Notes under the pieces: generated by a model
Told to the model about the DNA's origin: nothing
Seen by the model: the letters and a program-made list of their open reading frames with translations, nothing else
Database searches by the model: none
Assembly: GCA_016866645.1 (NCBI GenBank)
Contig: VGLX01000014.1
Span: 1 to 13,746, forward strand
Length of the DNA: 13,746 nucleotides
DNA from: Candidatus Woesearchaeota archaeon
GTDB lineage: Archaea > Nanobdellota > Nanobdellia > SCGC-AAA011-G17 > VGLX01
Reading direction: 5' to 3'
Shown: positions 1 through 7,000 of the stretch, in pieces
Position numbering within the stretch: the stretch's first letter is position 1
Layout of the letters: every line of letters begins with the position of its first letter
Translations under genes and position numbers: made by a program

Positions 1-17
1 CATTTTTGCTTAAAAAA

Positions 18-23
18 AAGGTG
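18..23 (+). promoter_or_regulatory. Ribosome binding site of the first PHP gene
   Basis: AAGGTG lies five bases before the ATG at 29 and matches the archaeal anti-Shine-Dalgarno sequence (CACCTCC). It decides the start: a GTG at 23 in the same frame would overlap this site and add only two residues, whereas the ATG at 29 gives an N-terminus colinear with the paralogue encoded at 5918-6910. Confidence 0.65.
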
Positions 24-28
24 TGTTA

Positions 29-1030
29 ATGGCAAAAGTAGACTGTCATGTCCATTCAAAATATTCTGAATATGTCCTGCTAACATACAGCATGCTCCAG
101 TACATCGGCGCTAAAGACTCTTACAACGAGCTAGAAGACATCTACAAAACAGCTAAAAGCAGAGGCATGGATTACGTAGCGATAACAGACCATGACACGA
201 TAGACGGCGCTTTAATACTCAATGATAAGCATCCTGACGTGATAGTCGGTGAAGAGTTAGAAGTCAAGGCTTCTGACGAAGGTCACTTGGTACATGTAGG
301 AGTTCTTGGCTTAGATGAAAAGATTCATAACGACCTGAAAGACTTGAAAAAAATTGGGATAAAAGAAACAACCGCTTACTTGAAAGAAAGGGACATTTTT
401 TATTTCCTAGCACACGTGTCTTCCAGCGCCTCGAAAGAGCCCTTATCTGCAGGACTAATAAGGGAATGGATGAACTATGTTGATACGTTGGAGGTAATCA
501 ACGGGATGCTAACCAGCCAAGAGAACTTGCTTTCAAGGACTATCGCTGACCTTTATGGCAAGAAGGTGATCGCTGGAAGCGATGCCCATTCGTTAGACAA
601 GATAGGCAAGACGTTCACTATAGCAGAAAAAGCTAACACTAAAGAAGGGTTCATGCAGGCCTTGAAAAAAGGAGAAGTCCATGTCACTGGAGAGCTTAAC
701 TACACAACTAGATGGCTTACTAATGAGTCTTTCAAAGTGATTTATCAAACTTTTCAAGAAGTCTTGCTCCACCCCCTGCAGAGGCAAAGGCACTGGACTA
801 AGAAATATTGCTTAGACTACTTAATCACACTTGGGTCAGCACCGCCTATCGCTACTTACCTCCCCGTGTTCTTAATCGCTAAGAACTACCACAATAAGCA
901 TATAAAGCGCGCTTTAAAACTTCAGGAAGAAATACTTGAGGAGCATGCAGAAAACACCCGACGTGAAGAACTGAAAAAAGCGTTAATCAAAAGGATAAAA
1001 GAGTATTTCGAAAAGTATTCTAAGAAATAG
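29..1030 (+). CDS. PHP-domain metal-dependent phosphoesterase, C-terminal hydrophobic segment
   Basis: A 333-residue protein of the PHP (polymerase and histidinol phosphatase) family, which holds two or three metal ions and hydrolyses phosphoesters. The metal-binding set is visible: HVH at residues 7-9, TDHD at 53-56, GEE at 74-76, GHLVH at 85-89, LAH at 127-129 and GSDAH at 183-187. The catalytic domain ends near residue 225. Residues about 262-286 form a hydrophobic stretch, followed by a charged helical tail of about 45 residues, so membrane association is plausible; no signal peptide is seen. A close paralogue lies at 5918-6910 (about 56% identical by hand count over the first 190 ungapped residues). 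Substrate unknown: PHP proteins of this size include nucleoside monophosphate/oligoribonucleotide phosphatases. Its promoter lies at or beyond the left edge. Family call firm; substrate and membrane location are inference. Confidence 0.87.
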   Translation: MAKVDCHVHSKYSEYVLLTYSMLQYIGAKDSYNELEDIYKTAKSRGMDYVAITDHDTIDGALILNDKHPDVIVGEELEVKASDEGHLVHVGVLGLDEKIHNDLKDLKKIGIKETTAYLKERDIFYFLAHVSSSASKEPLSAGLIREWMNYVDTLEVINGMLTSQENLLSRTIADLYGKKVIAGSDAHSLDKIGKTFTIAEKANTKEGFMQALKKGEVHVTGELNYTTRWLTNESFKVIYQTFQEVLLHPLQRQRHWTKKYCLDYLITLGSAPPIATYLPVFLIAKNYHNKHIKRALKLQEEILEEHAENTRREELKKALIKRIKEYFEKYSKK

Positions 1031-1041
1031 TTTTTCTTTTT
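1031..1041 (+). terminator. T-rich stretch after the first PHP gene
   Basis: TTTTTCTTTTT directly follows the stop codon. Archaeal RNA polymerase terminates at runs of T without needing a hairpin, so this is a plausible terminator for the PHP gene, which converges on the oxidoreductase gene ending at 1113. The rest of the gap (1042-1112) shows no gene or strong hairpin. Confidence 0.45.
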
Positions 1042-1112
1042 ATGATAGCACATACGCGCCAGTTAGGGAACCGTAAAACACTACATTAAGAATTATCGTA
1101 AACCTTAAGTGA

Positions 1113-2873
1113 TTATTTTCTTATTTTATAGTATTTGTCTAGCATCTCTTTTATCAAGGCCTTGCCTTTCTCAACGTTGCCGTCTTTAGTTAAGTTTTTC
1201 AGCAAGCCTTCGGGCAAGGTTTCTTCTCCTAATTTGTGACCCGCTTTCTTGTTGAACTCTATTTCCATCTTGGAGATCTTTTCGCCGGTGTTTAGAATTT
1301 CTTTCTTACCGAACTTTTTTCCGGTAGCCTTTGATAAGAGATTGTGGTACGCGCTTATGTCTATTGAAGTGTTTAATGCCATTTTTGGGAAGTTCCTGAA
1401 AATCGTGCTCTCTATCTTGTGAGGCATCTTGACCCCTTTCTTGATAAACGCATAAGCAGTGAACCTGCAAAGTCCCATACAGTCCATTGCGTTGTCTAGG
1501 TCTTCCATGAACTTTACTATTTCTGGCTTGCCCTTGATGTCGTAAGGTTCTAACGGTGCGAACAATGTCAGCTCATCCAACGCTGTTGGCGAGCTTAAGT
1601 GGCAAGCTCCTCTTGGATTTACTAAATAACCAAGAGCCTGTGCTAAAGTCCTTCCATCTGGTATGTAAGCAGCTATTTCTAAGCCTTTGATGTGCATGGC
1701 TTTTTCTTTGCCGTAGCTTTCGGAGAGTTTCTTGACACCTTCTGCTAATTCTTCGCCGTAACCCTCCCTATAGGCTATTTTAGTAACAGCCTGTTCTAAG
1801 TTAGTGTTATCGTTGAATTTTATCGGGAACAGTTTGGTCTCCATGACATAGCCTAATACTGCGCCTGTGCTTATAGTGTCAAGTCCTAGCTCGTCGCATA
1901 ATTCATTCAGTCTTGTTACGCTTTTTTTATCATAATTCTTGAGGTTAGGTCCTAAGAAGGCTATAGACTCATATTCCGGTCTTTTGACGACTTTATCCTC
2001 TAGTTTTATTTTCTTTCCACAACTTATTGGACATTTTTTGCAGCTAGCATTTCCTGTCACGTCTTTTGCGAATTCTTCCCCGCTTACATTCTCAAATCCT
2101 TTAATGTCTTCTTTTGTTGGTTTCTTATAATTCTCTACTGGAGCGTATTCTAACAATGCACCGGGCATGACTAAATTAGCGGTTCCGTATTTTTTCAAAT
2201 TCTGAACTCTTGCATGGTCGGCCCATTCCTTGTTTAACTTGTTGACTAGTTGTTTGAATTCTTCTCCGAAATCGTATTCTTTGTCGCCTTTGACTATCAC
2301 GGCTTTCAGATTTTTCGAGCCCATTACCGCTCCTAGTCCACCTCTTCCAGCGAACCTGTGGTCTGAAGTTATCGAAGCGTATTTTACTAAGTTTTCTCCT
2401 GCTGGACCTATTATCAGTTTAGAATATTCTTTAGGCAGTTTGCTTTCAACTTCGCTTGTAAGTCCTTGTTCTAGGCTTTTAGCATCTTCAAAGAATATGT
2501 TTTCATTGTCTATCCTTAAGTATGTTAAGTCTTTGGCCTTTCCTTGAATTATTAGCCCGTCATATCCCGCCTTCTTTAACATGCTTCCGAAGCTTCCGCC
2601 ACAGCTGCTAGTGCATATGCTATTTGTCAGCGGTGATTTTGACGTAACAGTAAACTTAGGAAAATAAGGATTAAGAGCTCCGGACATTATTATCAAAGCG
2701 TTGCTCTCATCTAAAGGATCAGTAGTAGGGCTTACGTAATCTGTCAAGAATTTCGTCGCTATGCCTTTTCCGCCTATAAACTCTTCGTAGAATTTCTCAT
2801 TCAATGGGATGTCTACAGTCAGCTTGTTGTTGAGATTGACGTACAAAAGTTTTCCAGCATAACAATTATTCAT
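1113..2873 (-). CDS. Aldehyde ferredoxin oxidoreductase (tungstopterin enzyme)
   Basis: A 586-residue member of the AOR family, which oxidises aldehydes to carboxylic acids with ferredoxin as acceptor, using a tungsten (or molybdenum) bis-pyranopterin and a [4Fe-4S] cluster in the cytoplasm. Visible motifs: the N-terminal AGKLLYVNL strand, KSPLT and GGSFG, GRGGLGAVMGSKNLKA, cluster cysteines CKKCPISC (Cys278, 281, 285) with a distal CMGLC (Cys465/469), the first pterin motif ELGLDTISTG and the second around MDCMGLC. Length and cysteine spacing resemble the Pyrococcus AOR. I start it at the ATG at 2873, because a longer reading frame back to 2972 adds 33 residues absent from the family and crosses the promoter. 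A TATA-like element 28 bp upstream and no Shine-Dalgarno suggest a leaderless transcript. No pterin-synthesis or tungstate-transport gene is nearby. The aldehyde substrate (AOR, FOR, GOR or WOR type) cannot be assigned. Confidence 0.92.
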   Translation of the reverse strand: MNNCYAGKLLYVNLNNKLTVDIPLNEKFYEEFIGGKGIATKFLTDYVSPTTDPLDESNALIIMSGALNPYFPKFTVTSKSPLTNSICTSSCGGSFGSMLKKAGYDGLIIQGKAKDLTYLRIDNENIFFEDAKSLEQGLTSEVESKLPKEYSKLIIGPAGENLVKYASITSDHRFAGRGGLGAVMGSKNLKAVIVKGDKEYDFGEEFKQLVNKLNKEWADHARVQNLKKYGTANLVMPGALLEYAPVENYKKPTKEDIKGFENVSGEEFAKDVTGNASCKKCPISCGKKIKLEDKVVKRPEYESIAFLGPNLKNYDKKSVTRLNELCDELGLDTISTGAVLGYVMETKLFPIKFNDNTNLEQAVTKIAYREGYGEELAEGVKKLSESYGKEKAMHIKGLEIAAYIPDGRTLAQALGYLVNPRGACHLSSPTALDELTLFAPLEPYDIKGKPEIVKFMEDLDNAMDCMGLCRFTAYAFIKKGVKMPHKIESTIFRNFPKMALNTSIDISAYHNLLSKATGKKFGKKEILNTGEKISKMEIEFNKKAGHKLGEETLPEGLLKNLTKDGNVEKGKALIKEMLDKYYKIRK

Positions 2874-2897
2874 AAGAGAAGAAGGTTGGTTTGTTTG

Positions 2898-2905
2898 TTT
2901 AAAAC
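2898..2905 (-). promoter_or_regulatory. TATA-like box for the AOR gene
   Basis: On the minus strand this reads GTTTTAAA, preceded by a purine-rich CAAAAAC that could serve as the TFB recognition element. Its centre is about 28 bp from the ATG at 2873, so transcription would begin at or within a few bases of the start codon (leaderless mRNA). Confidence 0.5.
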
Positions 2906-2939
2906 GTTTTTGGTATTTTAAAATTAGGATATAGAAAAG

Positions 2940-2947
2940 TATTAAAA
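2940..2947 (+). promoter_or_regulatory. Candidate TATA box for the M20-epimerase operon
   Basis: TATTAAAA is centred about 27 bp before the ATG at 2971, fitting a leaderless transcript. An alternative, TTTTAAAA at 2916-2923, would give a leader of about 25 nt without a good Shine-Dalgarno. The two divergent promoters share the 97-bp gap 2874-2970, so one regulator bound here could govern both directions. Confidence 0.4.
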
Positions 2948-2970
2948 GAGGCTCAACAACCCTTTGATTC

Positions 2971-4257
2971 ATGGAAGAAGCGGTAGAAAACGAGGCTATT
3001 AGTTATTTAAGTAATTATTTGAAAATAAACACCACTAACCCCCCGGGTAAGGAGAGATTTGCTGCTGAGTTCTTAGAAAAAATATTGGACAAAGAAGGCA
3101 TCAGCGTAGAGAGACTATCCTGGAATAGTTACAGGCCAAATTTATTAGCGAGGATAAAAGGCAACGGAGAGAAGAAGCCTTTCCTGCTGCTGAACCATAT
3201 GGACGTTGTAAAAGCGGATTATGAGAACGCTTTCACCGGCGAGGTAAAAGACGGTTACGTTCACGGCCGAGGAGCTTTAGACATGAAAGGCTTTGGAATA
3301 ATGCAGCTCATGGTGTTATTATTAGCTAAGAGAGAAGGTTTGAACCTGAAAAGAGACCTGATATTCTTAGCAGTTTGCGATGAAGAATCCGGAGGAACTA
3401 AAGGCATGGAATACTTAGTAGACAAGCATTTTGAAGAGATCTGCCCTGAGTACGCGCTGTCGGAAGGGAGCTTCGGAACCAAAGGGATAGCAAGCCGTGA
3501 TGTCATTTATGGATATGCGATAGCCGACAAAGCGCCGGTATGGCTTAGGATGAAAGTTAAAGGCCAGCCAGGCCATGGTTCTATGCCGATAAAGAACTCG
3601 GCTATAAACCAGACGGTACTAGCCTTAGAGAAGATAATCAACGACGACTCTTGCATAAGGTTCACAGAAGAGTCTAAAGAGTTCTTCAAACAGCTCGGAA
3701 GCCTGCAAACGTTTCCAAAATCCTGCATACTAAAAAATGTTTACAAGCAGCCTTACCTCTCACTAGCGAAGAGTCAGTTAACATCACAAAAAACTCTCAA
3801 TGCAGTGATAAGGGACACTATCAGCATCACATCATTAAAATCCGGTGACAAAGAGAACGTCATACCCGGATACTGCGAAGCTACTCTGGACTGCAGGATA
3901 CTCCCTGGGAAGAAACCTTCAGAGTTCATAGAAGACTTAAAAACAATCGTTGATAATGGCAATATCCGCTTCGAGGTTATAAAAAGCGAAGAGCCAGTAA
4001 GCTCGCAGCCTTATACAGAATTTTATGACGTTTTGAAGGATGTTTTGAAAAAACCTTTGGTCCCTATGATATCACCGGCGATAACCGACTTAAGGTTTTT
4101 GAGGAAAAAAGGAGTGACGAGTTACGGCCTAACACCGATAGTGCTTATGAAAGACGATTTAGACATGATTCACGGCAATGATGAGAAGATCTCTGTAAAG
4201 AACTTGTTAGACGGAGTAGAGAAGACTTACGAGGTCGTAAAAAAAATGTGCGTTTAA
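2971..4257 (+). CDS. M20-family zinc metallopeptidase / N-acyl amino acid deacylase
   Basis: A 428-residue protein of the M20 family (ArgE, DapE, aminoacylase-1, CPG2), dinuclear zinc enzymes that hydrolyse N-acyl or peptide amide bonds. The catalytic set is complete: NHMD (His76, Asp78), GRGALDMKG with bridging Asp104, CDEE with catalytic Glu138 and ligand Glu139, a further acidic ligand near Glu165, and HGNDE with His401. The central dimerisation domain starts around KGQPGHGSMP. Length is typical. The product is cytoplasmic; no signal peptide is seen. It leads a plus-strand operon: its stop is 14 nt before the next start, and that gene's Shine-Dalgarno immediately follows. It is divergent from the AOR gene. 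Sequence alone does not separate ArgE, DapE, aminoacylase or carboxypeptidase activity, and no arginine or lysine pathway gene is adjacent, so a specific symbol is not justified. Confidence 0.92.
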   Translation: MEEAVENEAISYLSNYLKINTTNPPGKERFAAEFLEKILDKEGISVERLSWNSYRPNLLARIKGNGEKKPFLLLNHMDVVKADYENAFTGEVKDGYVHGRGALDMKGFGIMQLMVLLLAKREGLNLKRDLIFLAVCDEESGGTKGMEYLVDKHFEEICPEYALSEGSFGTKGIASRDVIYGYAIADKAPVWLRMKVKGQPGHGSMPIKNSAINQTVLALEKIINDDSCIRFTEESKEFFKQLGSLQTFPKSCILKNVYKQPYLSLAKSQLTSQKTLNAVIRDTISITSLKSGDKENVIPGYCEATLDCRILPGKKPSEFIEDLKTIVDNGNIRFEVIKSEEPVSSQPYTEFYDVLKDVLKKPLVPMISPAITDLRFLRKKGVTSYGLTPIVLMKDDLDMIHGNDEKISVKNLLDGVEKTYEVVKKMCV

Positions 4258-4258
4258 A

Positions 4259-4265
4259 GGAGGAG
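4259..4265 (+). promoter_or_regulatory. Ribosome binding site of the epimerase gene
   Basis: GGAGGAG ends six bases before the ATG at 4272 and lies just after the M20 stop codon. It fixes the epimerase start at 4272; the in-frame ATG at 4248 lies upstream of this site, inside the M20 gene. Confidence 0.8.
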
Positions 4266-4271
4266 CGGAAC

Positions 4272-5351
4272 ATGAAAAAAGTTTTAGTAACAGGCGCGTG
4301 CGGCTTCGTAGGAAGCCATCTCGTAGATTTGTTAGTGCAAAAAGGATATGATGTGAAAGCTACAGACTTGGAGAATGTTAGCACTAGAAAAATAGACAAG
4401 TACATAGCATCAAAACAAGTGGATTACAAACCATCAGACGTCAGACGAAAAGAAACTCTGAAACCATTGGTAGAAAATATAGAGGCAGTATTCCACCCTG
4501 CAGCATTGTTTAATCTTTGCATAAGCTACTCAAAGCTTTACGATGTTAACGTGAAAGGGACTGAGAACCTTTGCATCGAGTCAGCGAGGGCCGGCGTTAA
4601 GAGGTTTATCAACTGGAGCTCGAGCTCGGTCTACGGATGCTGGGATGGGGAGCCAGTAGCGAGAACAGAAGACGAGCTTATAAAGAAAGAGAACTTCGCG
4701 AATGATTACGCGTTAAGCAAGTATGAGCAGGAAAAAATGGCACACACCTATGACAAGGCGATGAGAGTTACGAGCGTAAGGCCGGGGAACATTTACGGTG
4801 TAGGCACTTATATGGGCTTAGCTATGCCGATGAAAAACCTGAAATTGGGTCTCTTGCAAAGGCCCCCTGGAAAGAAAGGATTCCAAGCCTACAGCTCCCA
4901 CGTGCACGCAGAAGATGTGGTCAGAGCAGCAGAGTTCTTAGCGAATAAGCCGGAAGCAGAAGGGCAAGTCTACAACCTCGTGGAGGATAACCCTGCGTCT
5001 GTAGAAGAGCTTTTCAAGATAGGTTGCGACTTGTTGGGCAAGAAGATGAAGAAGGGATACGAGCCAGCAGTTACACTAAAGATATCAGCTCATGCGTTCT
5101 CAGCGATAGCAGGCTTGAGAAACTTGTTCGCAACAACGATATTCGGTGATGACTACAAATGGTACCCGTTATTCGATGCGGAAAGCGTAGACTTAATGGT
5201 GAAGCACCACCTCTTAAGCAATAAGAAAATCAGGGATTTGGGATTCAAATTCAAGCATGACATAAAAAAGTCGATAGAAGAAGTGATAAAGCACCACGAG
5301 TCAACTGACTGGAAAGAGATACCGTGGTTCACAAAATACAAGGCGAGGTAA
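4272..5351 (+). CDS. NAD-dependent epimerase/dehydrogenase (extended SDR)
   Basis: A 359-residue extended short-chain dehydrogenase/reductase. The N-terminal Rossmann fold has the nucleotide motif VTGACGFVGSHL (residues 6-17), an acidic residue at the end of strand 2 (Asp32) that favours NAD over NADP, a serine run at 116-119, and the catalytic pair Tyr146/Lys150 in YALSK. The strand-and-turn RPGNIYG (170-176) and the region around HVHAEDVV are also characteristic. The family covers nucleotide-sugar epimerases, dihydroflavonol reductases and 3-beta-hydroxysteroid dehydrogenases; the divergent C-terminal half decides the substrate and I cannot assign it. Middle gene of an operon: 14 nt after the M20 gene and four nt before the 190-residue gene. 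No glycosyltransferase or sugar-nucleotide gene is near, so a role in sugar metabolism should not be assumed. Confidence 0.88.
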   Translation: MKKVLVTGACGFVGSHLVDLLVQKGYDVKATDLENVSTRKIDKYIASKQVDYKPSDVRRKETLKPLVENIEAVFHPAALFNLCISYSKLYDVNVKGTENLCIESARAGVKRFINWSSSSVYGCWDGEPVARTEDELIKKENFANDYALSKYEQEKMAHTYDKAMRVTSVRPGNIYGVGTYMGLAMPMKNLKLGLLQRPPGKKGFQAYSSHVHAEDVVRAAEFLANKPEAEGQVYNLVEDNPASVEELFKIGCDLLGKKMKKGYEPAVTLKISAHAFSAIAGLRNLFATTIFGDDYKWYPLFDAESVDLMVKHHLLSNKKIRDLGFKFKHDIKKSIEEVIKHHESTDWKEIPWFTKYKAR

Positions 5352-5355
5352 AAAA

Positions 5356-5928
5356 ATGGTGCACACGTTCGAAAGCTTAGCAAAAGCTGATAACAAGACT
5401 TTAGAAGAGGTTTTGAACAATGGCAAGATGCCCGACCTAGCATCGATGGAAGGCTGGGAATTCGACGGCTACAACTTAACATTCATGGCCAGTATACTGG
5501 GGATTAGGAAGTTCAGGAAAGGGTTTTACAGAACTAAAATAGACCTGTTTGAAGTTGACGTTTCGTGTTTTTCTGAAAAAAAATATTGGCACTATTCGGG
5601 ATATAATGTTAAGATGAAGCAGAACAAGTTCGAACAACCATGGGAATACAAAAACGGGAAGCCGGAAAGGTTCGGCTGGTTCAACATATTCAGGGCATAC
5701 AGGTTCGAAAAAGAAGGATTGAACATACATCCTAACGCTGCAATCTTACACTATGGCCTGGACGAAAGGAACACTTTATTCGAAGGGAAGATGCTAAGGG
5801 ATTATCTAGTTCAAGTGAACGATAACGACAAGGACTTGTACTTAGGGAAGGCTTACAACGCGATAGGTAAGAACTTATTGATGCCAAGCTATTTCATCCT
5901 GAAAAGGGCAGAAAAAGTCAGTTTTTGA
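5356..5928 (+). CDS. Uncharacterised aromatic-rich 190-residue protein
   Basis: I do not recognise a named family. The 190-residue protein has no signal peptide or clear membrane segment. It is rich in Trp, Tyr and Phe, with motifs GWEFDGYNL (33-41), LGIRKFRKGF (48-57), RFGWFNIFRAYRF (105-117), LRDYLVQV (147-154) and LGKAYNAIGKNLLMPSYFIL (163-182). Short alternating strands with conserved-looking aromatics suggest a beta-barrel, perhaps lipocalin-like, able to bind a hydrophobic ligand; this is inference. I have an unverified impression that similar proteins occur in bacteria as hypothetical proteins. It starts four nt after the epimerase stop, with GAGGT at 5345-5349 as ribosome site overlapping that stop, so the two are probably translationally coupled and work in one pathway. 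Its 3' end overlaps the convergent PHP gene by 11 bp. Confidence 0.8.
   Translation: MVHTFESLAKADNKTLEEVLNNGKMPDLASMEGWEFDGYNLTFMASILGIRKFRKGFYRTKIDLFEVDVSCFSEKKYWHYSGYNVKMKQNKFEQPWEYKNGKPERFGWFNIFRAYRFEKEGLNIHPNAAILHYGLDERNTLFEGKMLRDYLVQVNDNDKDLYLGKAYNAIGKNLLMPSYFILKRAEKVSF
5912..5916 (-). terminator. T-run after the second PHP gene
   Basis: The minus strand reads CTTTTTC immediately past the PHP stop codon, inside the 3' end of the convergent 190-residue gene. A short T-run like this can terminate archaeal transcription. It is weak on its own. Confidence 0.3.
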
Positions 5929-6910
5929 AAATTTCTTTTTCTAATTCTGTCTCTTCGTATTCCTGCTTGAAAGAGCCGTAAAACTTCGTGCTCAGGTGTT
6001 CTAGTAATTCTTTCTCAAGCTTAGATATCTGCAAGTCCTGTGCCTTATGATGCAAGTAAGCTATTGTCAACCCTGGAGCGACTAGCGTGAAGACAGGAGT
6101 TACTACGAATAACGAGACCAAGTAGTCTAGAAAGTATTTCCTGAGCCTAGTCCTCTTCCTCGCAGCAGGCCTTAAGACTATGTCGAATAATGCATTGCCT
6201 GTCAGTCTCAGGCTTGTCTTTAAGAATTCTTTAAAGTCGTAATTCTCACCTTCTACTAAGACATTGCCCATCCTGAGGTCTGATAAGAATTCTTTCTTAG
6301 TCTTGGCTTTTTCGGAAATAGTGTAAACGCTGCTTACTGTGCGGTCCGTGTGCGCGTCACTGCCACCTGAAACGCTCTTCCCATAAAGATACGCTACTAC
6401 TTTAGCGAACCGGTTATGGATTGGCGACACTCCGCCGTTCATTATCTCTAGGCATTGGACATGTTTCATCCACTCATCTATCAGCTTGACGGACAGGTCA
6501 GGCTTTGAGGACTTATAGCTAAGATGCGCCAAAGAATGAACTATTGCGTTCTTCCTCAAGTACTTACAAGTATCCTTCAACCCTATCTTTTTAAGATCTG
6601 TTAAGTCTTCGTGTTGCTTCTCATTGATATCATAAACCAGTAAGTGAACCAGATGCCCTTCATCAGAAGCCTTAACCTCTAACTCCTCACCCATTATTAT
6701 GTCCGAGTATTTGTCATTGAGTATTAAAGCGCCGTCGATACTGTCATGGTCGGTTATGGCTACAAAGTCCATCCCCTTATCCTTAGCTAACTTATATGCC
6801 TTCTCCGGCTCCAAATAACTCTCTTTAGCTCCGACTAGGTAAGCTAACGGGTGACTTATCACTACTTCCTTAGAATATTTCGTATGAAGATGACAATCCA
6901 CTTTAACCAT
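5918..6910 (-). CDS. PHP-domain metal-dependent phosphoesterase, second paralogue
   Basis: A 330-residue paralogue of the PHP protein encoded at 29-1030, aligning without gaps over residues 1-190 and about 56% identical there by hand count. All metal-binding motifs are retained: HLH (7-9), TDHD (53-56), GEE (74-76), GHLVH (85-89), LAH (127-129) and GSDAH (183-187). After the catalytic domain comes a basic stretch (RPAARKRTRLRK), then a hydrophobic segment around residues 262-286, then a charged, Glu/Lys-rich tail. That layout, basic residues before one hydrophobic span, fits a membrane anchor, though topology is inferred. It has its own TATA box and a palindromic operator-like site, so it is probably regulated separately from the gene ending at 7001. 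The start at 6910 is supported by alignment with the paralogue. Substrate unknown. Confidence 0.87.
   Translation of the reverse strand: MVKVDCHLHTKYSKEVVISHPLAYLVGAKESYLEPEKAYKLAKDKGMDFVAITDHDSIDGALILNDKYSDIIMGEELEVKASDEGHLVHLLVYDINEKQHEDLTDLKKIGLKDTCKYLRKNAIVHSLAHLSYKSSKPDLSVKLIDEWMKHVQCLEIMNGGVSPIHNRFAKVVAYLYGKSVSGGSDAHTDRTVSSVYTISEKAKTKKEFLSDLRMGNVLVEGENYDFKEFLKTSLRLTGNALFDIVLRPAARKRTRLRKYFLDYLVSLFVVTPVFTLVAPGLTIAYLHHKAQDLQISKLEKELLEHLSTKFYGSFKQEYEETELEKEIFKN
5931..5941 (+). terminator. T-rich stretch after the M20-epimerase operon
   Basis: ATTTCTTTTTC follows the stop codon of the 190-residue gene by two bases and lies inside the convergent PHP coding region. It could terminate the plus-strand operon by the archaeal poly-T mechanism. 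Confidence 0.35.
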
Positions 6911-6921
6911 TAAAATCCACG

Positions 6922-6938
6922 TTGATATGGAATATCAA
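6922..6938. promoter_or_regulatory. Perfect 7-3-7 palindrome, candidate operator
   Basis: TTGATAT-GGA-ATATCAA is a perfect inverted repeat with a three-base spacer. It lies between the TATA box (6943-6952) and the PHP start codon at 6910, at or just upstream of the expected transcription start near 6922. A dimeric repressor bound there would block polymerase, a common archaeal arrangement. No second copy was noticed in the window. Confidence 0.5.
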
Positions 6939-6942
6939 TTGG

Positions 6943-6952
6943 TATATTTAAA
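6943..6952 (-). promoter_or_regulatory. TATA box of the second PHP gene
   Basis: The minus strand reads TTTAAATATA, close to the archaeal TATA consensus. Its centre is 37 bp from the ATG at 6910, so transcription should start near 6922, leaving a leader of roughly 10 nt. This is the clearest promoter in the window. Confidence 0.65.
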
Positions 6953-7000
6953 GTTTATTGGCGGTAAGCACGAGTATTAAGGACATCTTGATTTTATGGC

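Noticed and set aside
1..3. ATG on the minus strand at the left edge, possibly the start of a divergent gene
   Set aside because: Only three bases are visible, so nothing supports it.
23..28. GTG start two codons upstream of the first PHP gene
   Set aside because: It overlaps the ribosome binding site; the ATG at 29 has good spacing and matches the paralogue.
2874..2972. 33-residue N-terminal extension of the AOR frame back to an ATG at 2972
   Set aside because: It is hydrophobic and Lys-rich, has no counterpart in the family, covers the divergent promoter, and its ATG merely overlaps the M20 ATG in a CATG.
4248..4271. Upstream ATG for the epimerase
   Set aside because: It lies inside the M20 gene and upstream of a strong GGAGGAG that serves the ATG at 4272.
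4272..5351. Naming the SDR as UDP-glucose 4-epimerase (galE)
   Set aside because: Only generic extended-SDR motifs are seen, and there is no sugar-nucleotide or glycosyltransferase context.
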